This document shows positions 7,175 through 16,809 of a DNA stretch of 64,000 nt, in pieces; the stretch's first letter is position 1; every line of letters starts with the position of its first letter. The notes beneath the pieces are model-generated. The model had not been told where the DNA came from, searched no databases, and worked only from the letters and a program-made list of their open reading frames with translations. The stretch is from contig NZ_JAIVKY010000006.1 in assembly GCF_020524325.1 (NCBI RefSeq), positions 248,001 to 312,000 on the forward strand, written 5' to 3'. This DNA is from Sutcliffiella horikoshii (GTDB lineage Bacteria > Bacillota > Bacilli > Bacillales > Bacillaceae_I). Both the position numbers and the translations under genes were made by a program.

Positions 7175-9670
7175 TTATTTTCGTGTCTTCTTTTTACTAA
7201 GCACAAAATAACCGATGACCACTAAAAAGATAGACAGTCCTGAAAGTACAAGGCATCCATGTAATACATTGATTTTTGCGTTATCCATCACAATAGATAG
7301 TTCACCGTTTATAACTTTAGGAAAATCAAAGTATGTGAATGGAAGTAAATGAGCTATGTCCATCCCTATTTTAGTTGTGGCGTAATATCCAGAGACGTTA
7401 AAAAGGATAGAAACCGAAAAAACGGTCAATGCATTGTTTATAAAAATCGACAAAACCATGGTAAGTGCCAGGACAAAAAGTAAGCATAAAACAAACAAGA
7501 TTATACTGTAGATAAGGTACTCCCCTAAAGTGATGAAATGATAGCCATTTCCACTTGAAATCAAGCCAGAGTAGTTGGAAGAATTCACGATGTCTTCATG
7601 GTTATAATATAAAATCGGGTAAAACCAATCCCCAAAACGATTGAATAAGCTTCCAAACAAAATAATGATTAAAAATAACCCTAACCCAGTGAAAATCGAT
7701 AAAATACTATTTGTCATTATTTTTCCTAAGAAAAGGCTACTTAACGTTAGTGGTTGCGTTTGTAATAAATGTAACGTTTGTTTTTTTCCTCTCTCTGAAG
7801 CCAAGCCCCCTCCAAACAAGAAGAAACATAAGAGAATAGGAATAAAGTAAAGATAGTACTTGTTAAATAAATATAAAGAAAACAGACCGCTACTATCTAG
7901 TTTTCTATTTTCTTCTTTGAATGTCTGATGGAGTTCCTCATCTGAAAATTGATGATAGATGGTCGGGATAAAGGTACCTGTAAAAATAGGTTGAATATTG
8001 TTTTTCATCAACCATTCCTTTTCTGTAATACTGGCTTCCACAGTGAATTTTCCGAGAGTATCCATTCTGTTATCCAGATAAAAACCACCTGTATCTATCT
8101 CTCCAGCTGCAGTATGATTATCAAAGAGTTGATAATGATAAAATGCTGTCCAATTTTTTTGTTCGTATTCCTTAGCTGCTTCTATACCTTTTTCTCTTCT
8201 CTCTTTAAAGAAATCGATGGATTTATAGACATCAGCAATGAGGTCATCGTATATCGTTTCTCCTGATTGCTTTTTTACATCTTCGTACCTATCTATGGAT
8301 TCTTCAGAAAGTGCAATCAAATTTTCTGTTTCTTCCATCTTTGATAAATCTTCTAGATACTGTGTTTCTTGGTCACTAGATTGTTGAAAAAGAATAAAAT
8401 AACTAACCGTCACAAATAACAATAATAAAATATTGATCTGTACATACAGCTTTTTTCTAATTACTTTTCTCCCTTCAAAAAACATTAACCTATTTAAAAT
8501 CGATCCATTTTTACTCTTAAAAGGTTGAATGTGGGAAGACTGTTGGAAGAACGACAAAATTCTTATTTCAGGATTAAAATTTGCACAAAGTATCAGTATC
8601 GAACCCCAGATAATCGATACACAGGGATAAATCCAATCATCTCCAGTAGGTATGGTCGCTGATAAAGCGGAAATACGAAAGAGTTGAAACGGATTTCCTA
8701 TTACCTGCAACGGGTCATTAAGTTCCGTTAAACTATAACCTACCATGATAATAAAAGAAGTTAGTATAATTGTTATAAACGTATTTTTTAGTAAGCTACT
8801 TAAAATCGTTACCACTGCAAAAAGAAAAATAGCCGCACTGACAAAGAAGATAGTGATTCTAATAATGTAAGTAATGACTGGTAGTATATAGAAAGTTTGG
8901 GTATCTTGTAACAAAATCGGATATTGTCCACTAAAGGAGTAATCCGTAAAAATAGTAGTAACGGCTATTCCAACAACGATGAATAAAGCCGTGAAGATTA
9001 AGGTGGCACATAACAGACTAATATATTTGGAAATTAGCAACTCCCACTTTCTTATCGGTTGAGTTTGTAAAGTCAACCATGTTCGTTGCTCCCTCTCACT
9101 AGTGTATATATTCCCAAATAGCAACATCAATACAAAAAGGCCAGCTAAACTGAATGCCGAGTCACTTAATTCCTTTACGATTAAATGGGGAGAAACAGGA
9201 TACTCTTCATCTTCATAGCTAAGATTGTGTGAAATAAACCACTCTGCTATAGCTTTTTCCATGCTTAATTCTTGCCCGGTTAAGATAGGGAAAGTTTCTC
9301 CATATGCTTCGTATTGCTCTACCAATTCTAGAAACGAATGCTTTAATGGGTAAACATTTTCCCATTCTTCTCTTTCCATCACTCTATTTAACTGCATTAA
9401 TATTAAGTTCATTTCTTTTGTAAGGTTTAATTGATTTTGTTGAATTTCTTGTAGCTCCTGTTGCCTATCTAATTCTGAAAGATCCCTTTGGACTCCATTG
9501 ACAATTTCTTGGTGTAATATTAGTTCCTCTTGTGCTCTTTCCATCATTTCCTCTTGTTCATTAGCGTTGGATTGAAAGATAGCTACGGTACAAAGTAGGC
9601 AAATAATAGATACCCAGAGGAATTTCTTTTGTCTCCATAATTTTTTTAGCTCAAATAGGAATATCTTCAT
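7175..9670 (-). CDS. Very large ABC-2 type permease, two permease halves fused
   Basis: 831 residues from the ATG at 9670 (AAGGA 8 bases upstream); this start lies inside the end of the ATPase gene, giving a 20-base overlap. The first half begins KIFLFELKKLWRQKKFLW and the second (from about residue 390) repeats the plan with LMFFEGRKVIRKKLYVQ, each followed by a large outside loop with coiled-coil character and a cluster of about five to six membrane segments. The usual ABC-2 permease is a half of this size. With the ATPase next to it, this probably exports a peptide, lipid or toxic compound. Confidence 0.85.
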   Translation of the reverse strand: MKIFLFELKKLWRQKKFLWVSIICLLCTVAIFQSNANEQEEMMERAQEELILHQEIVNGVQRDLSELDRQQELQEIQQNQLNLTKEMNLILMQLNRVMEREEWENVYPLKHSFLELVEQYEAYGETFPILTGQELSMEKAIAEWFISHNLSYEDEEYPVSPHLIVKELSDSAFSLAGLFVLMLLFGNIYTSEREQRTWLTLQTQPIRKWELLISKYISLLCATLIFTALFIVVGIAVTTIFTDYSFSGQYPILLQDTQTFYILPVITYIIRITIFFVSAAIFLFAVVTILSSLLKNTFITIILTSFIIMVGYSLTELNDPLQVIGNPFQLFRISALSATIPTGDDWIYPCVSIIWGSILILCANFNPEIRILSFFQQSSHIQPFKSKNGSILNRLMFFEGRKVIRKKLYVQINILLLLFVTVSYFILFQQSSDQETQYLEDLSKMEETENLIALSEESIDRYEDVKKQSGETIYDDLIADVYKSIDFFKERREKGIEAAKEYEQKNWTAFYHYQLFDNHTAAGEIDTGGFYLDNRMDTLGKFTVEASITEKEWLMKNNIQPIFTGTFIPTIYHQFSDEELHQTFKEENRKLDSSGLFSLYLFNKYYLYFIPILLCFFLFGGGLASERGKKQTLHLLQTQPLTLSSLFLGKIMTNSILSIFTGLGLFLIIILFGSLFNRFGDWFYPILYYNHEDIVNSSNYSGLISSGNGYHFITLGEYLIYSIILFVLCLLFVLALTMVLSIFINNALTVFSVSILFNVSGYYATTKIGMDIAHLLPFTYFDFPKVINGELSIVMDNAKINVLHGCLVLSGLSIFLVVIGYFVLSKKKTRK

Positions 9671-10553
9671 GGTCTGCATCCTTTTCTCCAAAGATATTTT
9701 GATAACGGTCCTCTGAGCCAAAAATTATTTTTTCCATTTCAACTATCTTAGTCCCACTTTGCATAAGCAAAGACAGAGGAATATGTAGGGGAGTGTCTTT
9801 CAGGAACAGGGAGATTTTCTGGTTTGATATAATTTCTACTTCATATAATTCCTTAGTTAATTGCTTATGTGCATCTGAAACGTCATTTACAGTAAGGTGG
9901 TAACATATCCTTTCATATTGGGAGATATCTTCTTTTATAATTGCTCCCTTTTTCAGGAATAAAATTTCTGAGGTAATTCGGTCAATCTCCGATAAATTAT
10001 GAGAGGATAATAGAACAGAGGTGCCTTCTTTATGTAACTCTAACAACAGGTTGCGCACTTTAATGGCACTTGTGGGGTCAAGTCCATTCAATGGTTCATC
10101 CAATATTAACAATTTGGGCTTATTGAGGATTGCCATTGCGAGTAGAAGGTGTTGCTTCATACCTAAGGAATATTTACCAATACGTTTATTCAAGTATCTA
10201 GTAATACCAATGCGCTCTGCGGTTTCTACAATTTGGCTTTTAGATAAAGACTGTACATCCGCAATAAATTGCATGTGATCATATCCAGTTAAATAGTCAT
10301 ATAAAACGGTATTGTCTTGCATGAAAGAAACCTCTCTAAATAGACTCACATCAGTATTTTCTTTATCTAAAATGCTTATTTCTCCACTATCTGCTCGTTG
10401 TAGATTGGTGATGATACTTAGTAGGGTTGATTTACCCGAACCATTTGGGCCAACTAAAGCGATAATAGACGGGCGCTCGATTTTAAACGTAACCTCTTTT
10501 AGAATCTTTTCTTTTCCGAATGATTTATTTACGTTATCGACTGTAAGTATCAT
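9651..10553 (-). CDS. ABC transporter ATP-binding protein
   Basis: 300 residues. Walker A GPNGSGKST at 35-43, signature YSLGMKQHLLLA, Walker B LLILDEP, and H-loop SSHN are all present, so it should be an active ATPase. The C-terminal ~80 residues after the core are typical of the CcmA/NatA group that pairs with ABC-2 permeases. First gene of a three-gene operon (ATPase, fused permease, membrane protein). Confidence 0.93.
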   Translation of the reverse strand: MILTVDNVNKSFGKEKILKEVTFKIERPSIIALVGPNGSGKSTLLSIITNLQRADSGEISILDKENTDVSLFREVSFMQDNTVLYDYLTGYDHMQFIADVQSLSKSQIVETAERIGITRYLNKRIGKYSLGMKQHLLLAMAILNKPKLLILDEPLNGLDPTSAIKVRNLLLELHKEGTSVLLSSHNLSEIDRITSEILFLKKGAIIKEDISQYERICYHLTVNDVSDAHKQLTKELYEVEIISNQKISLFLKDTPLHIPLSLLMQSGTKIVEMEKIIFGSEDRYQNIFGEKDADHEDIPI

Positions 10554-10920
10554 GTGTGTAGTCTCCCTCGTATTTTTTATAAGAAGTGGCTTTTATGTAT
10601 AATAATTTTACACTATTTATTTATTTTATATGTAATAAAGGCGGTCCTTAGGCATTAGTGGATAACAAACAATTATCAATAACCATTTTGCTCACCGTTG
10701 TAGAATCATTTCAGAAGCTGATATGGCCAGGAAATGAAACCAGCTCAAACTTACTTTTATCTACTTTTGCTTATTCATTAATCCTCCCGATTGCTTAATT
10801 CCAATTATTTCATAATATAAAAATTCCTACAATATGAAATTCTCTTTGGCCACGACAAAAATGGCGCTGATCCTTGTTACTGGATCGCGCCCGTTTCTTG
10901 AATAACAGATATCTTCACTG
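10554..10920. other. Intergenic gap holding the ABC operon promoter side and repeat copy B
   Basis: AT-rich sequence near 10590-10640 precedes the ATPase gene and holds several TATA-like hexamers, including TATAAT. The rest contains the second copy of the flanking direct repeat. I see no gene in it. Confidence 0.5.
10774..10913. repeat. Direct repeat copy B flanking the ABC exporter module
   Basis: Second copy of the segment at 6272-6414, same orientation, about 4.5 kb away. The hairpin (10863-10891) is conserved except for loop changes. The tail CCCGTTTCTTGAATAA recurs in degraded form in other gaps of this window (near 13000 and 15450), so part of it is a dispersed intergenic repeat. Confidence 0.85.
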
Positions 10921-12555
10921 TTATAAAATCCCTTCATTTAATCTCTCTAATTCCTCATCAATTCTTACTAAATCTATCCTTTCAAAAAGTGGTTTAATTT
11001 CTTTAAGGGACAGGGAAGAAATTTCAATTTCCTCCCATTTAAGTTCATTTAATCCTAACATTTCTTTAACATTTTCACTTGAAAAAGGAAGAAAAGGATT
11101 TAATAGCTGTGTAAGATTTGAAATTATATAGATACAATTTGCCATTGTATTATCACATAAGGGTTTTTCTTCTTTAATTTGAATCCATGGCTTCTGCTCA
11201 TCAAAATATTTATTAGCATAACGCACAAATTCAAAGATAATCTCTAAGGATTTTTTAAAATGGGCATTCATAACTAGTGAGCCAACTTCTTTATATAGTT
11301 GACCAATCTTAGCCTTTATTTCTAAATTAATCTTACCTTCTGGTGTTTTACCTTCATAAGATTTTTCGATGAACTTTAACGTGCGATTGACAAAATTACC
11401 ATATGCACCTAGTAATTCACTGTTATGACTATATACAAATTCACGCCATGAAAAATCAGTATCTCGATTTTCAGGTGCATTGATTGTTAGAAAATACCTA
11501 ATAGAGTCAGCATCATATCTCTCTAAAATATATGGGACCCAGACAGCCCAATTTTGACTCGTCGATAACTTCCGCTTTTCAAGGGTTAAATACTCATTGG
11601 AAATAATGTGTGTTGGTAAAGCAGGATTATTGATACCCATCAGAATAGATGGCCAAATGACCGTATGGAATGGAATGTTATCCTTCCCATGAATGTAATA
11701 GGAAATGGTTTCACTATTCCACCAATCTTCTATATTTTCGTTATGTTGCTTCGACCATTCTATACTTGCTGTTAAATAGCCTGCAACTGCTTCAATCCAC
11801 ACATAAATTTTCTTACCTTCAAAACCTGCTATGGGAACCTCAACACCATGCGGCAAGTCACGTGTAACTGCTCGGTCAGGTACACCCTCTTTTAAATATC
11901 TTGTTGTTAAAGAAATCGCATTTTCACGCCACCTATTTCCCCTTCGCGCGGTCTCCACAAAGGTTTCTAATTTTTTTTGGAATTGACTAAACGAGAAATA
12001 AAAATGCTCCGTTTCTTTAATGGTGGGCTGGTTCCCACAGATTTTACAACGCTTATCGATTAAATCAAGAGGATCTAAAATGGCAGAACAATTATCACAT
12101 TGGTCTCCCCTTGCTTTCGCACCGCAATTCGGACAAATCCCTTCTACGAACCGATCTGGTAAAAATTGATGATCCGTTTCACAATAAGCCTGCTCAATCG
12201 TCTTTTTGTATAGATAACCATTTTCAAGAAGCTTTGAAAAAATAACCTGTACAGACTTATGATGATGTATGGCATCTGTACGGGTGTACAAATCATAAGT
12301 GAAACCTAGCTTTTGAAAACACTCTACAAATTCTTGATGGTAACGGTTGGCAATTGATTCAGTTGTCGTATTTTCTTGATTTGCTCGTATAGATATGGGT
12401 GTTCCATTACAGTCACTACCTGAAACATAAAGTACTGCTTCTCCTTTCTGTCTGTAATACCTTGCTAAAATATCTCCTGGCAATAAAGCTGCTATATGCC
12501 CTAAATGCAGTGATCCATTAGCATATGGCCATGCTCCTCCTATAAAAATGGTCAT
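10921..12555 (-). CDS. metG: Methionine--tRNA ligase, probable second copy of MetRS1 type
   Basis: Charges tRNA-Met with methionine. 544 residues from the ATG at 12555 (GGAGGAAG upstream). Class I signature HLGH at 17-20; zinc-knuckle region with CPNC, CDNC and CKIC pairs; the KMSKS loop is the variant KLSTS. The protein stops without the C-terminal EMAP-like tRNA-binding domain found in the ~660-residue housekeeping enzyme of B. subtilis. Short, Cys-rich MetRS1-type extra copies occur in some bacilli and can give resistance to MetRS inhibitors (known family behaviour). A Met T-box leader controls it. Whether another metG exists lies outside this window. Confidence 0.9.
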   Translation of the reverse strand: MTIFIGGAWPYANGSLHLGHIAALLPGDILARYYRQKGEAVLYVSGSDCNGTPISIRANQENTTTESIANRYHQEFVECFQKLGFTYDLYTRTDAIHHHKSVQVIFSKLLENGYLYKKTIEQAYCETDHQFLPDRFVEGICPNCGAKARGDQCDNCSAILDPLDLIDKRCKICGNQPTIKETEHFYFSFSQFQKKLETFVETARRGNRWRENAISLTTRYLKEGVPDRAVTRDLPHGVEVPIAGFEGKKIYVWIEAVAGYLTASIEWSKQHNENIEDWWNSETISYYIHGKDNIPFHTVIWPSILMGINNPALPTHIISNEYLTLEKRKLSTSQNWAVWVPYILERYDADSIRYFLTINAPENRDTDFSWREFVYSHNSELLGAYGNFVNRTLKFIEKSYEGKTPEGKINLEIKAKIGQLYKEVGSLVMNAHFKKSLEIIFEFVRYANKYFDEQKPWIQIKEEKPLCDNTMANCIYIISNLTQLLNPFLPFSSENVKEMLGLNELKWEEIEISSLSLKEIKPLFERIDLVRIDEELERLNEGIL

Positions 12556-12565
12556 ATTCTTCTTC

Positions 12566-12885
12566 CTCCTTAATAAAATCAAAAAAACCCCGCCCATAGA
12601 CAAATTAATTGCCTAAGGACGAGGTATATCTCGTGTTACCACCTTTATTTACTAATAATTCACATTATCAGCCTCAATAAGTACGGAGTGAGTGTTTCAC
12701 TCTTATACTTTGACATTTATAACGAGTGCCAAATCTCGTCAAGGTCTATTTCAATAACTGAAAGTCGACTTTGCTGCTCAAAGGCCATTTTCAATCAACT
12801 ATTTTCTGCTTCTTTTCAGCTACCGAAGCTCTCTGTAAGAAAATGATGGTTGACTTACTTTCCTCATCATCGCGTTTCAAATATA
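12566..12885 (-). promoter_or_regulatory. T-box riboswitch with methionine specifier
   Basis: Leader of metG. On the minus strand the conserved T-box AGGTGGTAACACG is at 12644-12632. The Stem I region carries AGAGAGCTTCGGTAGCTG, and the specifier stretch GAAAATGGCC places ATG (Met) at 12788-12786. Uncharged tRNA-Met should stabilise the antiterminator and switch the gene on. Confidence 0.92.
12581..12624 (-). terminator. T-box leader terminator
   Basis: A 12-base stem (12613-12624 with 12588-12599, two wobbles and one mismatch) followed on the minus strand by seven T. It overlaps the sequence needed for the T-box antiterminator and ends 26 bases before metG. Confidence 0.85.
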
Positions 12886-13116
12886 TTTTCCTTATTATTA
12901 CACAAAAATTATAAATTTAAAAGCAACGTAAGAGGTAATTATTAAAATTTTCTTCAAATAAATGACCTATTCAATAAAAATAGATGATCCAGAAATGCGC
13001 CCGATTATGGAATGAGTCTAAGGAAAATATATGAGGTGTCAAATGAAAAGATAACCCAAGATTCTCCTAGTTCTTAAAACGTTTGTTTCTATCACAAACT
13101 TTATATAAATTTAATA

Positions 13117-13578
13117 CTAATTACATCGTACTTCCTCTTTTTTTAGGATGATTTTTTGAGCATTCTTTGATTTTGTTGAAACTATTACCCATTTATTGTT
13201 CTCGTTTTTAATTGTCTGAAGTATATTGTTCCCTTCGTTGTTCTTGTATAATACGTATCCTTGTAATTGGTTCTTTTTAATAAGTAAATATTTTTGTCCA
13301 TAAAATTCACCATCAAATAATTCAATTAAAGAAGATAGACTTTTCTTGTTCTTTAAATCTCTTCCTAATTTATCAACTTCACGAACAGTATATTCATCGT
13401 ATAGAGATAAGTTTAAATGGTAACTACTCAATAAATCCTTTTTGATCTCCTTATAATACTTATTGTAGACTTCAACTATTTTCTTTTGACATTCAGTATA
13501 GTCATTATTTGCATAAATGAAACCACTCTCGAAATATAGACCCGATAGTATAATTGTTAAGACTATTAGTTTTTTCAA
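13117..13578 (-). CDS. Small secreted protein, unknown function
   Basis: About 153 residues from a TTG at 13578 with AAAGGG 8 bases upstream; the GTG at 13587 would be too close to that site. A Sec signal peptide covers about the first 24 residues, with cleavage likely after IYA. The mature part is basic, Lys/Tyr-rich and has two Cys, one near each end, that could form a disulfide. No known domain recognised. Codon use is AT-rich, like its neighbour at 13729. Confidence 0.65.
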   Translation of the reverse strand: MKKLIVLTIILSGLYFESGFIYANNDYTECQKKIVEVYNKYYKEIKKDLLSSYHLNLSLYDEYTVREVDKLGRDLKNKKSLSSLIELFDGEFYGQKYLLIKKNQLQGYVLYKNNEGNNILQTIKNENNKWVIVSTKSKNAQKIILKKEEVRCN

Positions 13579-13728
13579 TAAAGACACCCTTTCTTCATTT
13601 GTAAATCTTTTATATAATTAGTATAAAATGAAAAAATATACAAATTAATCAATTTCATAAGTAAAAAAGAAGGAAATTGAATTCTTTTGAAGAATTGTAA
13701 TCTTGAAACTAAAAAAGGAGTGGTTAAT

Positions 13729-14187
13729 ATAAAAAAATTTGTTTTAATTGTCTTGCTTTCCGTTTTATCCTTTGGAAATGTTAATAGCGTTAAAGCTGCT
13801 ACTCAAGTTGGTGCAACTGGTACCCAAAATTTTAGTTATTCAGTGTTTAGCTGTACATCAAATACCAAGCTTTATATTCATACTAATACTAATCTAAGTA
13901 GGGTCATGTGGGCTTACGGTGAAACAAAATGTAATCCAAAAAACCAAAATGAGTTATTCCCTTTAAACAAATTAGTCATTTCAACAAGTGTTTACAAGAA
14001 TGATATATTACAGAATCTACCTCGTGTTACTGAGAATATTAATAAGAATAGCATTTGGGTAGACTCGTACCAAACGCCTTATTCTGGGGGAGCATACTGG
14101 AGAGGTCAATCTTCGGTGACATTAGAAGATGCTGGATATGCTTCAAGAACTTATACCACTAGAACCATTGATACTAGATTAAATTAG
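13729..14187 (+). CDS. Small secreted protein with a probable ATA start codon
   Basis: Translation from ATA at 13729 gives 152 residues starting (M)KKFVLIVLLSVLSFG, a textbook signal peptide cleaved after VKA. AAAGGAG ends 8 bases before this ATA. Longer in-frame starts (TTG 13687, GTG 13720) lack a good site and put polar residues before the signal. The mature part has two Cys (SCTSN, TKCNP) and aromatic/Gly-rich segments. Function unknown. A terminator follows at 14231-14264. Confidence 0.6.
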   Translation: MKKFVLIVLLSVLSFGNVNSVKAATQVGATGTQNFSYSVFSCTSNTKLYIHTNTNLSRVMWAYGETKCNPKNQNELFPLNKLVISTSVYKNDILQNLPRVTENINKNSIWVDSYQTPYSGGAYWRGQSSVTLEDAGYASRTYTTRTIDTRLN

Positions 14188-14230
14188 TATTAAAGGATAG
14201 CAAATAGATAATCTTATATTTGAAATAAAT

Positions 14231-14264
14231 AAAACAGGAGCTACATAATGTTCCTGTTTTATTT
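14231..14264 (+). terminator. Terminator between the secreted protein and lipoprotein genes
   Basis: Arms AAAACAGGA (14231-14239) and TCCTGTTTT (14252-14260) pair perfectly, then TTT-rich sequence. It lies only about 16 bases before the next start codon, so it may attenuate readthrough into the lipoprotein gene. Confidence 0.75.
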
Positions 14265-14279
14265 AATTAGGAGTTGCTT

Positions 14280-15206
14280 ATGAAAAGAATCCCACTTTTT
14301 TTGCTTATTTCTTCTATTTTTTTATTAATCAGTTGCAATACTTCTAATCAAACTTTGAAACAAGAACAACAGTATTCTAAAAAAGTAGAAGAAAATACAT
14401 TAGATATATTTAATCTCAATGGAGGTTTCGAGCTTTCTCTAAAAGAAAATAATTCTCTTACAGAAAAGAATTTAACATTTATAATAAATGAAAATAAATT
14501 TTCACCTGATGTTGAGTTACTCAATGATTATGAAGTGTCAAGTAAATACAGATTATTTTTCCTTGTGGATTATAACCAAGTAAATGTGAAATATAATGGT
14601 GAGTCAAAAGAATCTATAGATATAAACCTTGAACCATATAGTAAAGAATTAATAAATGTTACCTTTGAAGACTTAAAAACAGGTACTCATGATCTTATAA
14701 TAATGGTAATACGTGAGCCTGATTATTTTGTTGAGGAAAGGGAGTTTATTCCTGGTTCCGGAAGAATTCTAAAAAGAAGAGCAACTCTTATAGTTAAAGA
14801 AAACTCTATAGAAACTGTGGATTATCATTATCTTCCGACTACTAACAATGAAATGATCACTGATTCTCCTTTTCTTACAAAAAAAATTAATGAACCATTA
14901 AGTAATATAAAAACAAGAGAAAATTATACTCTGAATTTTTATAACCAGAATGAAGACAGTAACTATGCTATTGTCAGTATTCTAAACAATAAACAAGTAA
15001 ATATAACGTCTCGTTTTATTACAATTAGGGAAACAGGATTGGTGGAAATACCTTTTTCTATACCCTCAATGACATCTGAAACTAAAAACAACTTAAATAT
15101 TATACTTTTTGAAAGCCCTTTTGAGACTTTAGAAGATGAAGACGGAAACCTATTACAGGTAAATTGGAGAACATACCCGAGTAATTTAATAACAATAAAG
15201 AACTAA
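14280..15206 (+). CDS. Lipoprotein, unknown function
   Basis: 308 residues from the ATG at 14280 (AGGAG 6 bases upstream). Signal peptide with lipobox LISC, so the Cys near residue 19 should be lipidated and the protein held on the outer membrane face. The rest is Asn/Glu/Lys-rich, mostly beta in character, with no domain I recognise. It follows the secreted protein at 13729 and may act with it (inference from spacing only). Confidence 0.72.
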   Translation: MKRIPLFLLISSIFLLISCNTSNQTLKQEQQYSKKVEENTLDIFNLNGGFELSLKENNSLTEKNLTFIINENKFSPDVELLNDYEVSSKYRLFFLVDYNQVNVKYNGESKESIDINLEPYSKELINVTFEDLKTGTHDLIIMVIREPDYFVEEREFIPGSGRILKRRATLIVKENSIETVDYHYLPTTNNEMITDSPFLTKKINEPLSNIKTRENYTLNFYNQNEDSNYAIVSILNNKQVNITSRFITIRETGLVEIPFSIPSMTSETKNNLNIILFESPFETLEDEDGNLLQVNWRTYPSNLITIKN

Positions 15207-15270
15207 AATATCTAGCATTTCATAACCAATGTTTTATTAACACAAAATGTCTTTTTAATAATTTTAACTA

Positions 15271-15316
15271 AAGTCTAATTTCTCACTTATAAGCACGAGA
15301 AGCTAGGCTTTTTATA
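15271..15316 (+). terminator. Terminator after the lipoprotein gene
   Basis: Arms AAGTCTAATTTCTC (15271-15284) and GAGAAGCTAGGCTT (15297-15310) pair over 14 positions with one wobble and one mismatch, then a T-rich run. Confidence 0.7.
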
Positions 15317-15533
15317 TTTGTATTCTCTTACCGTTATAAATCCGAGACTTCCTGACGCTCCCCACATTATTTAACTTTTACTATTTCCAAACTGACTAAA
15401 TAAACTGCACCGTAAAAACAGGGTTTCTGTGATAGAAGTTCCTCAACAATCTGGCCCGTTTGTTGAATAAGCCATTTTTGTTCTGTCGGTTTACAAACTA
15501 ATGAAATGAAGAGATTAAGCTATGGCATCTATT

Positions 15534-15577
15534 AAAAAAACAGGTCTAATCCTTCATAGGATCAAACCTGTTTTTTG
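15534..15577. terminator. Bidirectional terminator after yaaN
   Basis: AAACAGGT (15538-15545) pairs with ACCTGTTT (15566-15573), with an inner stem; A7 and T6 runs lie on the two sides. Confidence 0.8.
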
Positions 15578-15588
15578 ATATGTTTCAA

Positions 15589-16791
15589 TCAGTCCCGTTT
15601 CGCTTTCGAACGGACTTCTAGTAGTTTGTTTTTGAGGTCGTTCTCCATTTGGACGAGTTCTAGTTCTACTTGGTGGCGCTTTTCTCGGCCTTCTTGTTGG
15701 ATCTGTAAGGTTTCTTCTAGTGTTTCGATTAGGTTTTCTTGCGTTTTCTTCAGCGTTTCGATGTCGACAAGACCACGTTCATTTTCACGTGCCGCCGAAA
15801 TTGTGTTTTGTTTAAGCATTTCTGAGTTGCGCAATAACAGTTCATTGGTAGTCTCAGAAACATTTTTCTGTGTATCCACTGCCTTTTGTTGATTGTATAA
15901 GGAAACGGCAATAACCAGTTGGTTTTTCCAAAGTGGAATGGCTGTAAGAATGGATGATTGTATTCTCTCCACCAATGTCTGATTGGTATGCTGAATCATC
16001 CTGATTTGCGGTGCCATTTGCAGGGTGATTTGGCGGCTGATTTTCAGGTCATGTGTGCGCTTTTGAAGGCGGTCTGCAAATTGCATCATATCACTAACGG
16101 CCTGTACATCCATTTGATTATTCGTTTGCCTTGCTTTTTGTTCTAGCTCCGGAATGATGGTCGCTTGAATTTCATCAAATTTATGCTCCGCTGCAGCGAT
16201 ATAAATATTTAATGCCTGGAAGTAATCTTTATTTTTGTCGTATAAAGATTCAAGCATGATATTGTCACGCTGTAAAACCTTTTTAAAGCTTTCGAGTTGA
16301 TCTGAAATTTTATCGATTTCAAATCCAATTTTACGGTATTTCGCAAATAGTTGTTGAACTGAATTATTAACACTTCCAAAAAGTTTACCAAAAAAACCTT
16401 TTTTCTGCGGTTCCAGTTCTCCTGGTTTTACTTCTTTAATCTTTTTCATTAATTCTGAAACTACTTCTCCTACCGGGCCTGCGTCCTTTGCCTGAACATG
16501 AGACAATATGGAATTAGAAAAAGTGGACAACTCGTTTTGTGCAGTGACTCCGTAGGATGATATAGCGTGTTGATCATTTGGATCAATTTGTTTAGCAATA
16601 TCGATGGCTTTCGCTTTGTACTCTTCAGAAAGGGTATCCATTACTTTTTCTTTTTTTGGTTCTGATTGAACCTCATTTGGATCTTGCGTCATCATTTCGT
16701 TTTCCATTTTCGGTGTCGAGAATGGATTGCTCAATAAGTCGTTCAATGTATCTTCCTTTACTTGGCTCTTAACCTGATCATTATTTTTCAT
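15589..16791 (-). CDS. yaaN: Toxic anion resistance (TelA/KlaA) family protein
   Basis: 400 residues, mostly helical with long coiled coils and no membrane segment. Sequence follows the TelA family throughout (for example KKGFFGKLFGSVNNSVQQLF near 135 and SRQITLQMAPQIRMI in the middle). The family was named from tellurite resistance, but its molecular role is unclear; some bacilli members affect cell envelope stress tolerance. It lies 18 bases after the xpaC-like gene, the same pair as xpaC-yaaN in B. subtilis. Confidence 0.9.
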   Translation of the reverse strand: MKNNDQVKSQVKEDTLNDLLSNPFSTPKMENEMMTQDPNEVQSEPKKEKVMDTLSEEYKAKAIDIAKQIDPNDQHAISSYGVTAQNELSTFSNSILSHVQAKDAGPVGEVVSELMKKIKEVKPGELEPQKKGFFGKLFGSVNNSVQQLFAKYRKIGFEIDKISDQLESFKKVLQRDNIMLESLYDKNKDYFQALNIYIAAAEHKFDEIQATIIPELEQKARQTNNQMDVQAVSDMMQFADRLQKRTHDLKISRQITLQMAPQIRMIQHTNQTLVERIQSSILTAIPLWKNQLVIAVSLYNQQKAVDTQKNVSETTNELLLRNSEMLKQNTISAARENERGLVDIETLKKTQENLIETLEETLQIQQEGREKRHQVELELVQMENDLKNKLLEVRSKAKRD

Positions 16792-16809
16792 CGTCACTCA
16801 CCCCATAAG

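Larger units (their letters stand above)
15207..15588. other. Intergenic gap with two terminators and a degraded dispersed repeat
   Basis: Holds the terminator of the lipoprotein gene (15271-15316), a stretch near 15448-15475 that resembles the tail of the repeat at 10863-10913 (GGCCCGTTTGTTGAATAAGC), and the yaaN-side terminator (15534-15577). No gene seen. Confidence 0.6.
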
